From Tannerella sp. (GTDB lineage: Bacteria > Bacteroidota > Bacteroidia > Bacteroidales > Tannerellaceae), in the NCBI GenBank assembly GCA_031258835.1, contig JAIRMH010000277.1, positions 1-37,888 of the forward strand: 37,888 nt of DNA. The letters run 5' to 3'. The position numbers were made by a program, and so were the translations under genes. This document shows positions 25,173-33,778 of this stretch, one piece after another (the stretch's first letter is position 1; each line of letters begins with the position of its first letter). The notes under the pieces are model-generated. The model saw only the letters and a list, made by a program, of their open reading frames with translations, had not been told where the DNA came from and did no database searches.

Positions 25173-27449
25173 ATGAAGAATAATAAATTAATACACAAAA
25201 TACCTTGCATTGTGCATCTTGCATTATGCATTATGTTTACGTCCTGCTCCGATTATTTGGATATGCCGTCGGACGGACGCGTGGAGTTGAAAGATGTTTT
25301 TGCGCAACGGAACACCATTGTCAATTATTATAACTCCCTGCTGGGAATAATACCGCAGACAGGCTTTACCTATACGAGCGGGTCAGATGACGCTCCTCTT
25401 TTGCCGCTTGCCGTTTTCTGCGACGAAGCCGAAGATGTGAACAACCAGGTCAACGGCTCGGCATACGACTGGTACACAGGCGCCGCATCCGCCCTTAGCT
25501 ATCCGCTAATGGGCAAATACAACAGCATAGACTGGAACTATTATTTCGCGGCTATCCGCCGCTGTAATACTTTCTTGCAGCAGATCCCCGACAACACGGC
25601 TACGGATATAAAAGACGTCGAAGTGGAGGGTATGACGGCCGAAGTGAGAACGCTTCGCGCTTTCGCCTACCTGCAACTGATGAAGCGCTACGGCAGCGTA
25701 CCGCTGACCGATACGCCCTTCGACGTTACGCACGATTATTCACAGGATAAACGCGCTTCGATAGAGGAAATCGCCGATTTTATCATTAGCGAGTGTGATG
25801 CAGCTCTGGAAACTCCCGAAAACGAAAATCAGGATATGGCCTTTCTTTGGATGCTCAGAAGCGAAGGACAACGCGGGAAAATACCGCGCGCTTTTGCTTT
25901 GGCGGTTAAATCGCAAACAGCACTCTATGCCGCAAGTCCGCTCTCTAACCCGGATAATAGCGGGAAATACACTTGGGCAAAAGCGACCGAAATTACCAAA
26001 GAGGCGCTCGACCAGTGTAGGAATCACGGGTACGAACTTTATAACCGCTCTATGAACGACGATATGAACGCTAAAACGCTGAATGTTTACGGCTATTATT
26101 TCATTCAACGTTCCGATCCGACCCGCGCACTCGATAAAGAAACCATCTTTGAATCGTCACTGCAAACAAGCATTTGGACGGATGCGGCCTTACCGATATG
26201 GCAAGGCGGGCTGACGGCAGGCGCTTGTCCTTCGCAGGAACTGGTGGATGCTTACGAAATGCAGGAAACGGGAGAACCGCCTGTTTTAGGCTATGAAAAT
26301 GGAGACCACCTGAAACCGATTATCAATCACGCTTCAGGTTACGACGAAAATGATCCTTACGAAGGTCGCGACCCCAGATTCTATACTTCTATTTATTACA
26401 ATGGAGCGTTGCGCAAATGGACACCGGGCGTTTCAAATTATCTCACACCTCAATTTTCGTCGAACAGCAGGTATTATAAATACTTGACACGGACAGGAAA
26501 CGCAGACGGCTCGGTGACTTTGACCACAATTGACAGGAACCCGTATATCGAAACAGGAAATATCGGCGGAAAAATCGAAGGAAATACCGCATATCTTATT
26601 TTTGAATACAAAAGCAATAATACGGTCAACGATGCTTATTTTTATGCATTGACGGATACAAAAAAATCGGAAGCGCTTACCATTCCGCAAGCCGACAGTT
26701 GGAGGGAATTTAGATATGACCTGGATGATTTCCGTCAAAATTTCAATTTCGGCGCGAGTTCAAACGACTACTACGGTTTTATTCCTTCGGAAAACACGGT
26801 CGGTTACGAAATTACAGTTCGTAATATGAGAATAGAAATAGCGACGCCACCCGTACCGTTGCAGTCGGTAGAAACTTTCATGGGTGGAAACTGCGAAATT
26901 TCGACAAACACCAGCAACATACGCAACACGCGCACCGGTTATTATATGCGCAAATTCAACAGCTCAGTGTCGGAAACAGGCTCTAACGATGACGGCTATT
27001 TCAAAATATTCCGCTTGGCGGAACTTTATTTGAATTTTGCCGAAGCTGCATATAATACCACAACTCCCGATACAAAATACGGCGACTTGTCGGCTCTTGA
27101 TGCGGTGAATGCCGTCCGCATCCGCGCCGGAATGCCCGCATTGCCTGCCGGAATGGATAAAGGCGCGTTCGAAAAGCGTTATCGCAACGAACGTCGGGTG
27201 GAACTGGCGTTTGAAGAACACCGATTCTTCGACGTGCGCCGCTGGAAAATTTTGAATGAAACCGATGGTGGCGTTACAGGTATGGAAATCACCAAAAAAG
27301 ATGACGGTACATTCAACTATAAACGTGTGAAAATGGTAAACCGCGCCACAGCCGCCGAAAAATATCTGCTGTTTCCCATTCCGCAAGCCGAAGTTGCTAA
27401 AATGTTTCAATACACAGGAACAAACTGGCAAAATCCGGGATGGGAATAG
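25173..27449 (+). CDS. SusD/RagB-family lipoprotein (pair 2) with a large insertion
   Basis: 758 residues from ATG 25173. A longer frame begins at 25116 inside a repeat array and adds a non-signal extension. The lipoprotein Cys is at about residue 25 (ALCIMFTSCSDYL); the hydrophobic core (CIVHLALCIM) is encoded by heptads at 25208-25235. The SusD N-terminal half is clear (AEVRTLRAFAYLQLMKRYGSVPL, AFALAVKSQTALYAASPL). So is the C-terminal signature (AELYLNFAEAAYNTT, AVNAVRIRAGMPALP, NERRVELAFEEHRFFDVRRW). Residues about 430-555 are an extra beta-rich segment (AYLIFEYKSNNTVND, WREFRYDLDDFR, YEITVRNMRIEIA) not found in ordinary SusD proteins of 500-650 residues. It resembles a small carbohydrate-binding sandwich. 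Confidence 0.93.
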   Translation: MKNNKLIHKIPCIVHLALCIMFTSCSDYLDMPSDGRVELKDVFAQRNTIVNYYNSLLGIIPQTGFTYTSGSDDAPLLPLAVFCDEAEDVNNQVNGSAYDWYTGAASALSYPLMGKYNSIDWNYYFAAIRRCNTFLQQIPDNTATDIKDVEVEGMTAEVRTLRAFAYLQLMKRYGSVPLTDTPFDVTHDYSQDKRASIEEIADFIISECDAALETPENENQDMAFLWMLRSEGQRGKIPRAFALAVKSQTALYAASPLSNPDNSGKYTWAKATEITKEALDQCRNHGYELYNRSMNDDMNAKTLNVYGYYFIQRSDPTRALDKETIFESSLQTSIWTDAALPIWQGGLTAGACPSQELVDAYEMQETGEPPVLGYENGDHLKPIINHASGYDENDPYEGRDPRFYTSIYYNGALRKWTPGVSNYLTPQFSSNSRYYKYLTRTGNADGSVTLTTIDRNPYIETGNIGGKIEGNTAYLIFEYKSNNTVNDAYFYALTDTKKSEALTIPQADSWREFRYDLDDFRQNFNFGASSNDYYGFIPSENTVGYEITVRNMRIEIATPPVPLQSVETFMGGNCEISTNTSNIRNTRTGYYMRKFNSSVSETGSNDDGYFKIFRLAELYLNFAEAAYNTTTPDTKYGDLSALDAVNAVRIRAGMPALPAGMDKGAFEKRYRNERRVELAFEEHRFFDVRRWKILNETDGGVTGMEITKKDDGTFNYKRVKMVNRATAAEKYLLFPIPQAEVAKMFQYTGTNWQNPGWE
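25208..25235 (+). repeat. Heptad array in signal-peptide codons
   Basis: CATTGTG, CATCTTG, CATTATG, CATTATG: four consecutive 7-bp units, more degenerate than the arrays at 20094 and 35290. Confidence 0.75.
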
Positions 27450-27469
27450 GAAATGTAGAATGTAGAATT
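27450..27469 (-). repeat. Antisense heptad repeats directly after the susD stop
   Basis: The TAG stop at 27447-27449 is followed at once by a degenerate GAAATG, then TAGAATG (27456-27462) and TAGAATT (27463-27469). Confidence 0.75.
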
Positions 27470-27512
27470 TATTGATATGATGTACGATACAGTTAAAAAC
27501 AGGTTTAAATAC

Positions 27513-28892
27513 ATGAAAAATAAAAGATTAAGATACGGCACTGGTTGCATTTTGCTCGTCGCATTTTGTATTTTACTTTCATTTCCGTCATGTAAAGAAG
27601 ATAAAGACGTGGTAGAAGAAGAAGAGGAAGAGGAGGTGGTGGCTACTGTGCGCGTAACCGGCGTAACATTAGACATAAACGACTTATCACTCGCATCCGA
27701 CTCTACGGTACAACTTGCCGCTACGATAATGCCGGAAAATGCCGATTCTCAAGGAATAACATGGCTTTCGACCAGTGAAACCGTTGCCTCGGTGAGCCAA
27801 ACAGGACTTGTTACCGCTGTAGCCGAAGGTGCAACATCAATTGTTGTTAAAACTGTCGAGGGCGAATTTACCGATACATGCACAGTAACGGTTTTTGTTG
27901 AAAACAAATACAAACTTATCGCCGACCTCGACCCTTCCGCCACTCCTGAACTGCTTGACCCTACGCCGGCAGACGGCGAGTATTGGGAACACAAAAGTTC
28001 TTTCAAACTGTGGGAACACAAGGAAGGCTATGGACACGGCGTCAAAATAGTTATTGTGGGAGAATCTTTCAGCCGCGAGGACAATAAAAACAACGGCGTT
28101 TATGAAACATGGTGTAAAAAAATGGCTTTGGAATTATTGAAAAATGACATTATCCGTAATTTCCGCAACTATATAGATATTTATGTAGCCGTGGCGGAGT
28201 CGCCTGTAAGCGTCATCAATGGAACAACTCCCGGCTTTTTCGGCACAACAACTACGATCGGAACTAATTTCGACAAGGCGAACGCGTTTACCGCAGAGGC
28301 AATTCCCGAATTGGCAGGCGTTCTCAACCGTTCTTATATTCTCATAGCCAATGGAATGATGGGCGGATGGGCTAACTTCGGATGGCCTGCAGGCAATGGC
28401 GGAAGTGCGTGGTGGAGTACGGCAATGGCCAATGGTCGTGATAACGATATAGGCGCCTATTGGATGATGCACGAATTTATTGGACATGGTTTCGCTTCGC
28501 TTGCTGATGAATATCCGGGCGCCACTGGCTCGTATGATTTCACTTGGCAAAGAAGCGGAATGGCTTGCAACGTTTCAAACACTAACGACCCTGACAAACT
28601 ACCATGGAAACGATTTGTCGGACTTGCCGGCTACCGAGAAGTAGGAGTATTTCCGGTAGAAAGCGGAGTATGGAAATCCGAATCACATTCTATTATGGTG
28701 GACGATTCTCAAGGTTTTTATTACAATGCACAGTCGCGCTGGCTAATTTATAAGCACATTTACGATTGTTCAAAATTTCTCGACAACCAAAGCGGCAACA
28801 GCACCAATAAACCGAAAAAGTATGAGTCTGGCGAAGAAGCAGCTTTGTTTGAGGCATTTTTGGAATTTGACAAACTATACAATGTGAAATAA
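27513..28892 (+). CDS. Lipoprotein with Ig-like (BIG2) domain and M64-type (IgA peptidase) metallopeptidase domain
   Basis: 459 residues from ATG 27513; an upstream in-frame ATG (27477) is not signal-like. The lipoprotein Cys is C27 (LLSFPSCKEDKD), with an acidic export-type stretch after it. An acidic linker (EEEEEEE) follows. A BIG2 Ig-like domain lies at about 44-130 (VTGVTLDINDLSLASDSTVQL, ITWLSTSETVASVSQTGLVTAV). The M64-type peptidase domain starts at about 175 (VKIVIVGESFSREDNKN; YIDIYVAVAESPVSVI). The zinc motif is HEFIGHGFASLADEY (H320, E321, H325). M64 enzymes cleave host or other glycoproteins at the cell surface. In this glycan locus it could expose glycans by cutting the protein backbone, which is inference. 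Confidence 0.85.
   Translation: MKNKRLRYGTGCILLVAFCILLSFPSCKEDKDVVEEEEEEEVVATVRVTGVTLDINDLSLASDSTVQLAATIMPENADSQGITWLSTSETVASVSQTGLVTAVAEGATSIVVKTVEGEFTDTCTVTVFVENKYKLIADLDPSATPELLDPTPADGEYWEHKSSFKLWEHKEGYGHGVKIVIVGESFSREDNKNNGVYETWCKKMALELLKNDIIRNFRNYIDIYVAVAESPVSVINGTTPGFFGTTTTIGTNFDKANAFTAEAIPELAGVLNRSYILIANGMMGGWANFGWPAGNGGSAWWSTAMANGRDNDIGAYWMMHEFIGHGFASLADEYPGATGSYDFTWQRSGMACNVSNTNDPDKLPWKRFVGLAGYREVGVFPVESGVWKSESHSIMVDDSQGFYYNAQSRWLIYKHIYDCSKFLDNQSGNSTNKPKKYESGEEAALFEAFLEFDKLYNVK
27548..27575 (+). repeat. Degenerate heptads in signal-peptide codons
   Basis: CATTTTG (27548), CTCGTCG, CATTTTG (27562), TATTTTA (27569) in register at 7 bp, encoding the hydrophobic core of the M64 lipoprotein. 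Confidence 0.7.
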
Positions 28893-28917
28893 ACTGATGT
28901 TAAGTTAACTTTCTTTT

Positions 28918-29000
28918 GTCATTGCGGGCTTGCGACCCGGTTCAATCCCCTGCAATTAAACGCATTTAACAGGGATACACGGTTCGGAGGCCGCAATGAC
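28918..29000. repeat. 83-bp imperfect inverted repeat (MITE/REP-like element)
   Basis: GTCATTGCGG at 28918-28927 and CCGCAATGAC at 28991-29000 are perfect outer arms. Imperfect pairing continues inward (CGACCCGGTTCAATCCCCTG against CAGGGATACACGGTTCGG), leaving a 17-nt AT-rich loop at 28953-28969. It lies alone in the gap between the peptidase gene and the next gene. The outer arms resemble short palindromic elements scattered in many bacterial genomes. Confidence 0.7.
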
Positions 29001-29057
29001 GGAGTTGACATAACGCTAAGGGATGATAAGAAAGATAAACGTATAACTAAATAGTCT

Positions 29058-30290
29058 ATGAAATACTTATTCTGCATTTTACATTTTGCAATCTGCATTT
29101 TCTTATGTTCTTTCATCGAAATGCCGAATACGGTTCCCGCTGGGGAAAATCCCGACGAGTTCGATGAGTTCGGCATACGAAACGACAAACTTCGCCTCAT
29201 TCAAGATACCACCCGCGGCGGAGCTATCTCGTATATTTCACTTGCCGGCAACAAACGGAATCTGGTAAACATTGCCGACGAAGGACGTTATATTCAGCAA
29301 TCCTATTATGCCGGGAACTCGGTGAACAGGCAGAAGGACGGACAATCGCCTTCATGGTCGCCGTGGTCGTGGAATCCCATTCAATGTGGTGACTACGCCC
29401 GTCATCGCGCCCAAATTCTCGAAACCCGCCAGACAGCCGACAGTACATACATAAAGTGTATCCCCATGCAATGGGATATGAACAACATGCCTGCCGAGGC
29501 GATTATGGAACAATGGACTTCGCTCTGCGACAATGTAGTGAGCGTACGATGCCGCTTAACCTGCCATCGCACCGACGACATTTACGGCGAGGGCGTCCTG
29601 AACGACCAGGAAATTCCGGCGGTGTATCCGATTTCTGCACTCAACAATCTCTATTCTTATTTTGGCGATGCACCTTTTACCGGCGCGGCGATTGTAAAAA
29701 CCGAAGTCATCCAGCTCGAAAGTGGCTTTTGGGGAAGGTATATGACCAACAACGGCAATTTCCCTGCCGAAAAATGGATGGCTTTTGTCGACAACAATGG
29801 TTGGGGCCTTGGCGTTTATTCGCCGCAGGCAACCCAGTTTTTGGCAGGTCGTTACGGAAGGGCGGGAGGAGAATCAACATCGCCTTATACCGGCTATATT
29901 GCGCCCTTGAGGGTTGAAGCATTGATGAAAAACTATGTGTCAGAATACAGTTATTATTTAATTGTCGGAACTTTAGACGAAATCCGTGCGAAAATATACC
30001 AAATTCACAATTCGCTTACCACTTCAAATACAACTGTGAACAAAGACGAAAACAAGTTGAAAATTTGCCCGAATCCGGCAAACGCACAGATTCAAATTAC
30101 AAATTGCGAATTACGAAAAGGGGATAAAATTGAAATTTTTGATTTGGCAGGCAATTTGCGAGAATCATTATCAGTTGCCAATTATCAATTATCTTTTAAT
30201 TTTGACATTTCAAGATTGTCACAAGGGATGTACTTCGTATCGGTAAATTCAGCCAAAAGAAAATCAGCCACTTATTTTATAAAAAAATGA
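29058..30290 (+). CDS. Secreted protein of unknown function with T9SS sorting domain
   Basis: 410 residues. The signal peptide (YLFCILHFAICIFLCSF) is encoded by heptad repeats. The middle ~300 residues are a beta-rich domain with motifs RGGAISYISLAGNKRNLVNI, GRYIQQSYYAG, WSPWSWNPIQCGDYARH and FAEKW-like NFPAEKWMAFVDNNGWGLGVYSP. The composition suggests a galactose-mutarotase-like or lyase-type sandwich, but no family is recognised with confidence. The last ~75 residues are a T9SS type A sorting domain (LKICPNPANAQIQI, KIEIFDLAGNLRESL, GMYFVSVNSAKRKSATYFIKK). The protein should reach the cell surface or medium. Position next to glycosidase genes hints at a carbohydrate-active role. Confidence 0.6.
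   Translation: MKYLFCILHFAICIFLCSFIEMPNTVPAGENPDEFDEFGIRNDKLRLIQDTTRGGAISYISLAGNKRNLVNIADEGRYIQQSYYAGNSVNRQKDGQSPSWSPWSWNPIQCGDYARHRAQILETRQTADSTYIKCIPMQWDMNNMPAEAIMEQWTSLCDNVVSVRCRLTCHRTDDIYGEGVLNDQEIPAVYPISALNNLYSYFGDAPFTGAAIVKTEVIQLESGFWGRYMTNNGNFPAEKWMAFVDNNGWGLGVYSPQATQFLAGRYGRAGGESTSPYTGYIAPLRVEALMKNYVSEYSYYLIVGTLDEIRAKIYQIHNSLTTSNTTVNKDENKLKICPNPANAQIQITNCELRKGDKIEIFDLAGNLRESLSVANYQLSFNFDISRLSQGMYFVSVNSAKRKSATYFIKK
29068..29102 (+). repeat. Heptad array in signal-peptide codons
   Basis: TATTCTG, CATTTTA, CATTTTG, CAATCTG, CATTTTC: five units at 7-bp spacing starting 10 bases after the ATG. Confidence 0.88.
30093..30120 (+). repeat. Second-type heptads (CRAATTR) within the T9SS sorting domain codons
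   Basis: CAAATTA, CAAATTG, CGAATTA, CGAAAAG run in tandem at 7-bp period inside the coding region. Confidence 0.65.
30172..30199 (+). repeat. Second heptad block within the T9SS sorting domain codons
   Basis: CAGTTGC, CAATTAT, CAATTAT, CTTTTAA at 7-bp period, 52 bases after the previous block. Confidence 0.6.
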
Positions 30291-30295
30291 AACGC

Positions 30296-30391
30296 CAATT
30301 TACCCCCACCGATAGCTGTCGAATTTACTTTTTCGCTTCGCTCAACATTTGTTCAAATTCAAATGCCGAAACAGAATTATGGGGGGAAATG
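30296..30391. repeat. Imperfect inverted repeat in the gap before the GH106-like gene
   Basis: CAATTTACCCCCA (30296-30308) faces TGGGGGGAAATG (30380-30391), pairing with mismatches around ~70 bases. It could be a decayed small mobile element or just a folded spacer. Confidence 0.35.
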
Positions 30392-30438
30392 TTACGATAT
30401 AAAAATAAATTACAATAAATACAATAAAAATAAATACA

Positions 30439-33400
30439 ATGAGAAACTTTAAATTTTCAATTATCTCGCTTTTTGTTGCAGGAATTATGTCCGCATTTTG
30501 TGGCGCACAACAAAAAACAGTTCGTTTCGACGAGTTAAAAGCAAATTTTAAAACGCCGCCTGCCGATGTGCGCGTAGGCGTTTACTGGTATTGGATGAAC
30601 GATAATATTTCTGTCGAAGGCGTTCAAAAAGACTTGGAAGCGATGAAAGCCGCAGGCATTACCAAAGCCTTTATCGGCAACATTGGCGGAGAAACGCAAT
30701 TTCCACAGGGGAAAGTGAAAATTTTTACCGACCAGTGGTGGGAAGTGATTCATGCCGCACTGAAAAAAGCCTCCGAATTGAATATTGAAATCGGCATGTT
30801 CAACTGTCCGGGCTGGTCGCAGAGCGGCGGGCCATGGATTAAATCCTCGCAGGCAATGCGTTACTTAGCTTTTACCGATACAACTGTTGCAGGAAATCAA
30901 CATTTTTCAGGAAGATTAATTCCCGCGGAAAAAGATTTCCAAGACGTGAAAGTGTTGGCGTTCCCGACAAATAACGAACCGGACGCTGTAACTCAAATCG
31001 GCCTCGTTCCTGCTCATTCAAAAGCCGAAATCGTGCTTTCGTTACCAAAACCTGAAAAAATACGCACACTCACAATTCTTCCTAACAGTTATTTCTTTGG
31101 CGAATGTGAATTGCAGGCAAAAACAGGAACAGAATATCAAACAATTAAGAAATTTGCAGTTGACCGCTCAAACAATATGCTCAACGTTGGCTGGGATAAA
31201 CTGGCAAAAGTGCAAATCACGTTTCCCGCTGTCGAGGCACAGGATTTTCGCCTCATCTTCGATAACAAACGGCACGTAGACGCTCATTTTTTGCTTACCC
31301 TTACCGCTACACAAAGCATTGAACGTTATCCTGAAAAATCATTGGCAAAAATGTTCCAAACGCCCCTTCCGCAGTGGGATTCTTATATATGGGAAAAGGA
31401 AAGCGCAGACACGGCTCTTTCCGTTAACCCTACAAACGTAATTGATATTTCGGACAAATTAGCCGCAGACGGTACGATAACCTGGGACATCCCTGAAGGC
31501 AATTGGGTGATTATGCGCACAGGAATGGCGCCCACAGGCATAATGAACGCACCCGCGTCGCCCGAAGGCAAGGGACTTGAAGTGGATAAAATGAACAAGG
31601 ACTATGTTGCTTACCATTTCGACCGTTTTATGGGCGAAGTGCTGCGCCGTATTCCCGAAGCCGATCGTAAATCGCTGAAATATGTAATTCAAGACAGCTA
31701 CGAAATGGGCGGACAAAATATGACCGACGGCATTCTCGAAGAATTTCAAAAACGCTACGGTTACGACCCCGCGCCATATTTACCTGCTTTACAGGGCTTT
31801 TCAATCGGAAGTCCCGATCAATCGGACAGGTTCCTGTGGGATTTGCGCCGCCTGATTGCCGATAAAATTTCCTATGACTTTGTAGGCGGCTTTGCCGAAG
31901 TGAGCCACAAGCACGGTTTAAAAGTATGGCTCGAAAACTACGGACACTGGGGCTTCCCAGGCGAATTTCTGCAATACGGCGGCCAATCTGACGGTATTGG
32001 CGGCGAATTTTGGGCCGCACAGGGCAACGACCGCTACGAACCGCGCATTGCTGCCTCCTGCGGACACATTTACAACAAAAACGTAATTTCCGCCGAATCG
32101 TTTACAAGCGGCGGCGTTGGCTACAAAATATCTCCCAGGGATTTGAAATTCCTGCTCGACTGGTCGATGACGGAAGGAATTAACGAAACGTTACTGCATG
32201 TCTATATCCAACAAGCCTACGATAACGAATTTCCAGGTATTGATGCATGGTTCGGAACGGAATTTAACCGCCACAACACTTGGTTTTCACAAATCGATTT
32301 GTTTACCGATTACATCCGCCGGTCTAATTATATGCTCCGTCAGGGCTTACATGTAGCCGATGTAGCTTATTTCATAGGCGAAGACGTTCCGAAAATGGTG
32401 GGAATCCGCCAGCCCGAAATCCCGCGCGGCTACGATTTCGACTATATTAACGCCGAAGTAATTGAGCGTGATTTGCAGGTGAAAGACGGTTTGCTGACAT
32501 TGCCTCACGGCGCTTCGTACCGTGTTCTTGTATTGCCGCCGCAAACCACCATGCGTCCCGCGCTTTTGAAAAAAATAGAAAAACTTGTTGCGCAAGGTGC
32601 AGTGATTGTCGGCACACAAACGCCCGACCGCTCGCCGAGTTTGGAAAATTATCCCAAAGCAGACGAAGAAGTGAAGAAAATTGCAAATAAAATGTGGGGA
32701 AACGCTGGGGCGGGAAATTTTTCGTCCGGTAAAAAAATCCAATACGGCAAAGGCCGAATTTTCCACAATACAACATTAGAAGAAGTTTTTGCTGAATTGA
32801 ACCTGAAACCCGATTTCCTGACGGAAGGAGTACCCGACAGAGAGGTCTCCAACACTGTCTTTGACAAAACCGTGGTTAGTAAACTTCCTTCAGTTCTCTA
32901 TAACCACCGCACCGACGGTGATCGCGAGATTTTTTTCGTTGCCAATCAAACCGAAAAACCAATCGAAATCAACGCCGCATTCCGCGTGCAGGGCAGGCAA
33001 CCTGAACTTTGGAACGCAACGGACGGCTCAGTACGTTTGCTGCCCGACTTTTCGGAAAAAGACGGGATTACAACGATTCCGTTGAAACTCGAAAAATTGG
33101 AAGGATATTTTGTTGTATTTAATGCAAAATCGAAAAATTCCGGAGTATCGAATTTGGCTGCAAATTTCCCAGCGCCTAAGAAAAGCGCCGATATTTCTAC
33201 CAACTGGACAGTTACATTTACCGCGAACAACATTCTCCGCGGCCTCGAAAATGTCACATTTACCGAATTAAAATCGTGGGCGGAAAATGAAAATCCGCAA
33301 ATCAAATATTATTCGGGAACAGCAGTATATTCCAAGAAATTCAATTATCAAATTACCCCTAAATCCTCTGAAGGAGACAGTAAGGTTTTTGTCGAATTTG

Positions 33401-33684
33401 AAAATGTCGCGGATATGGCAAAAGTGAAAATAAACGGACAATATGCAGGTGGCTGTTGGACTGCGCCTTACCGCGTAAATATCAGTGGATTGCTGAAAAA
33501 AGGCGAAAATTTGATAGAAGTAGAAGTCGTCAATAAATGGGGTAACCGTTTGATTGGCGATTCTTTCCTGCCTTTCGAACAGCGAAAAGTGCGCTCATAC
33601 AGTACGCAGTGGAAGCCCGACATGCCTTTGCAACCATCGGGGTTGATCGGACAGGTGAAGATTGTAGAATATCGTAATTTGTAA
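30439..33684 (+). CDS. GH106-like glycoside hydrolase (probable alpha-L-rhamnosidase)
   Basis: 1081 residues. The signal peptide ends at about residue 24 (FVAGIMSAFCGAQQ). The N-terminal segment PPADVRVGVYWYWMNDNISVEGVQ then LEAMKAAGITKAFIGNIGG and CPGWSQSGGPWIKSSQAMRYLAF are hallmarks of GH106-type enzymes. A (beta/alpha)8-type catalytic region follows (YVIQDSYEMGGQNMTDGILEEF; KVWLENYGHWGFPGEF; ISAESFTSGGVGY). The C-terminus has a GH2-like sugar-binding sandwich (VEFENVADMAKVKINGQYAGG; GENLIEVEVVNKWGNRLIG). GH106 enzymes remove terminal rhamnose from plant or bacterial glycans in the periplasm or at the surface. Family placement is by recalled motifs; substrate is not proven. Confidence 0.78.
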   Translation: MRNFKFSIISLFVAGIMSAFCGAQQKTVRFDELKANFKTPPADVRVGVYWYWMNDNISVEGVQKDLEAMKAAGITKAFIGNIGGETQFPQGKVKIFTDQWWEVIHAALKKASELNIEIGMFNCPGWSQSGGPWIKSSQAMRYLAFTDTTVAGNQHFSGRLIPAEKDFQDVKVLAFPTNNEPDAVTQIGLVPAHSKAEIVLSLPKPEKIRTLTILPNSYFFGECELQAKTGTEYQTIKKFAVDRSNNMLNVGWDKLAKVQITFPAVEAQDFRLIFDNKRHVDAHFLLTLTATQSIERYPEKSLAKMFQTPLPQWDSYIWEKESADTALSVNPTNVIDISDKLAADGTITWDIPEGNWVIMRTGMAPTGIMNAPASPEGKGLEVDKMNKDYVAYHFDRFMGEVLRRIPEADRKSLKYVIQDSYEMGGQNMTDGILEEFQKRYGYDPAPYLPALQGFSIGSPDQSDRFLWDLRRLIADKISYDFVGGFAEVSHKHGLKVWLENYGHWGFPGEFLQYGGQSDGIGGEFWAAQGNDRYEPRIAASCGHIYNKNVISAESFTSGGVGYKISPRDLKFLLDWSMTEGINETLLHVYIQQAYDNEFPGIDAWFGTEFNRHNTWFSQIDLFTDYIRRSNYMLRQGLHVADVAYFIGEDVPKMVGIRQPEIPRGYDFDYINAEVIERDLQVKDGLLTLPHGASYRVLVLPPQTTMRPALLKKIEKLVAQGAVIVGTQTPDRSPSLENYPKADEEVKKIANKMWGNAGAGNFSSGKKIQYGKGRIFHNTTLEEVFAELNLKPDFLTEGVPDREVSNTVFDKTVVSKLPSVLYNHRTDGDREIFFVANQTEKPIEINAAFRVQGRQPELWNATDGSVRLLPDFSEKDGITTIPLKLEKLEGYFVVFNAKSKNSGVSNLAANFPAPKKSADISTNWTVTFTANNILRGLENVTFTELKSWAENENPQIKYYSGTAVYSKKFNYQITPKSSEGDSKVFVEFENVADMAKVKINGQYAGGCWTAPYRVNISGLLKKGENLIEVEVVNKWGNRLIGDSFLPFEQRKVRSYSTQWKPDMPLQPSGLIGQVKIVEYRNL

Positions 33685-33778
33685 CTTTCATAAAACGCAT
33701 AGCATTTATTCTCTGTTTTTTCCTGTAAATTTCGCCGGACATTTTTATCGGTATGTGTGGAATGTCGAAAGTTTCATG

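Noticed and set aside
30411-30438. Repeated AATAAATACAAT motif before the GH106-like gene
   Set aside because: Short AT-rich low-complexity sequence; not distinguishable from a normal leader.
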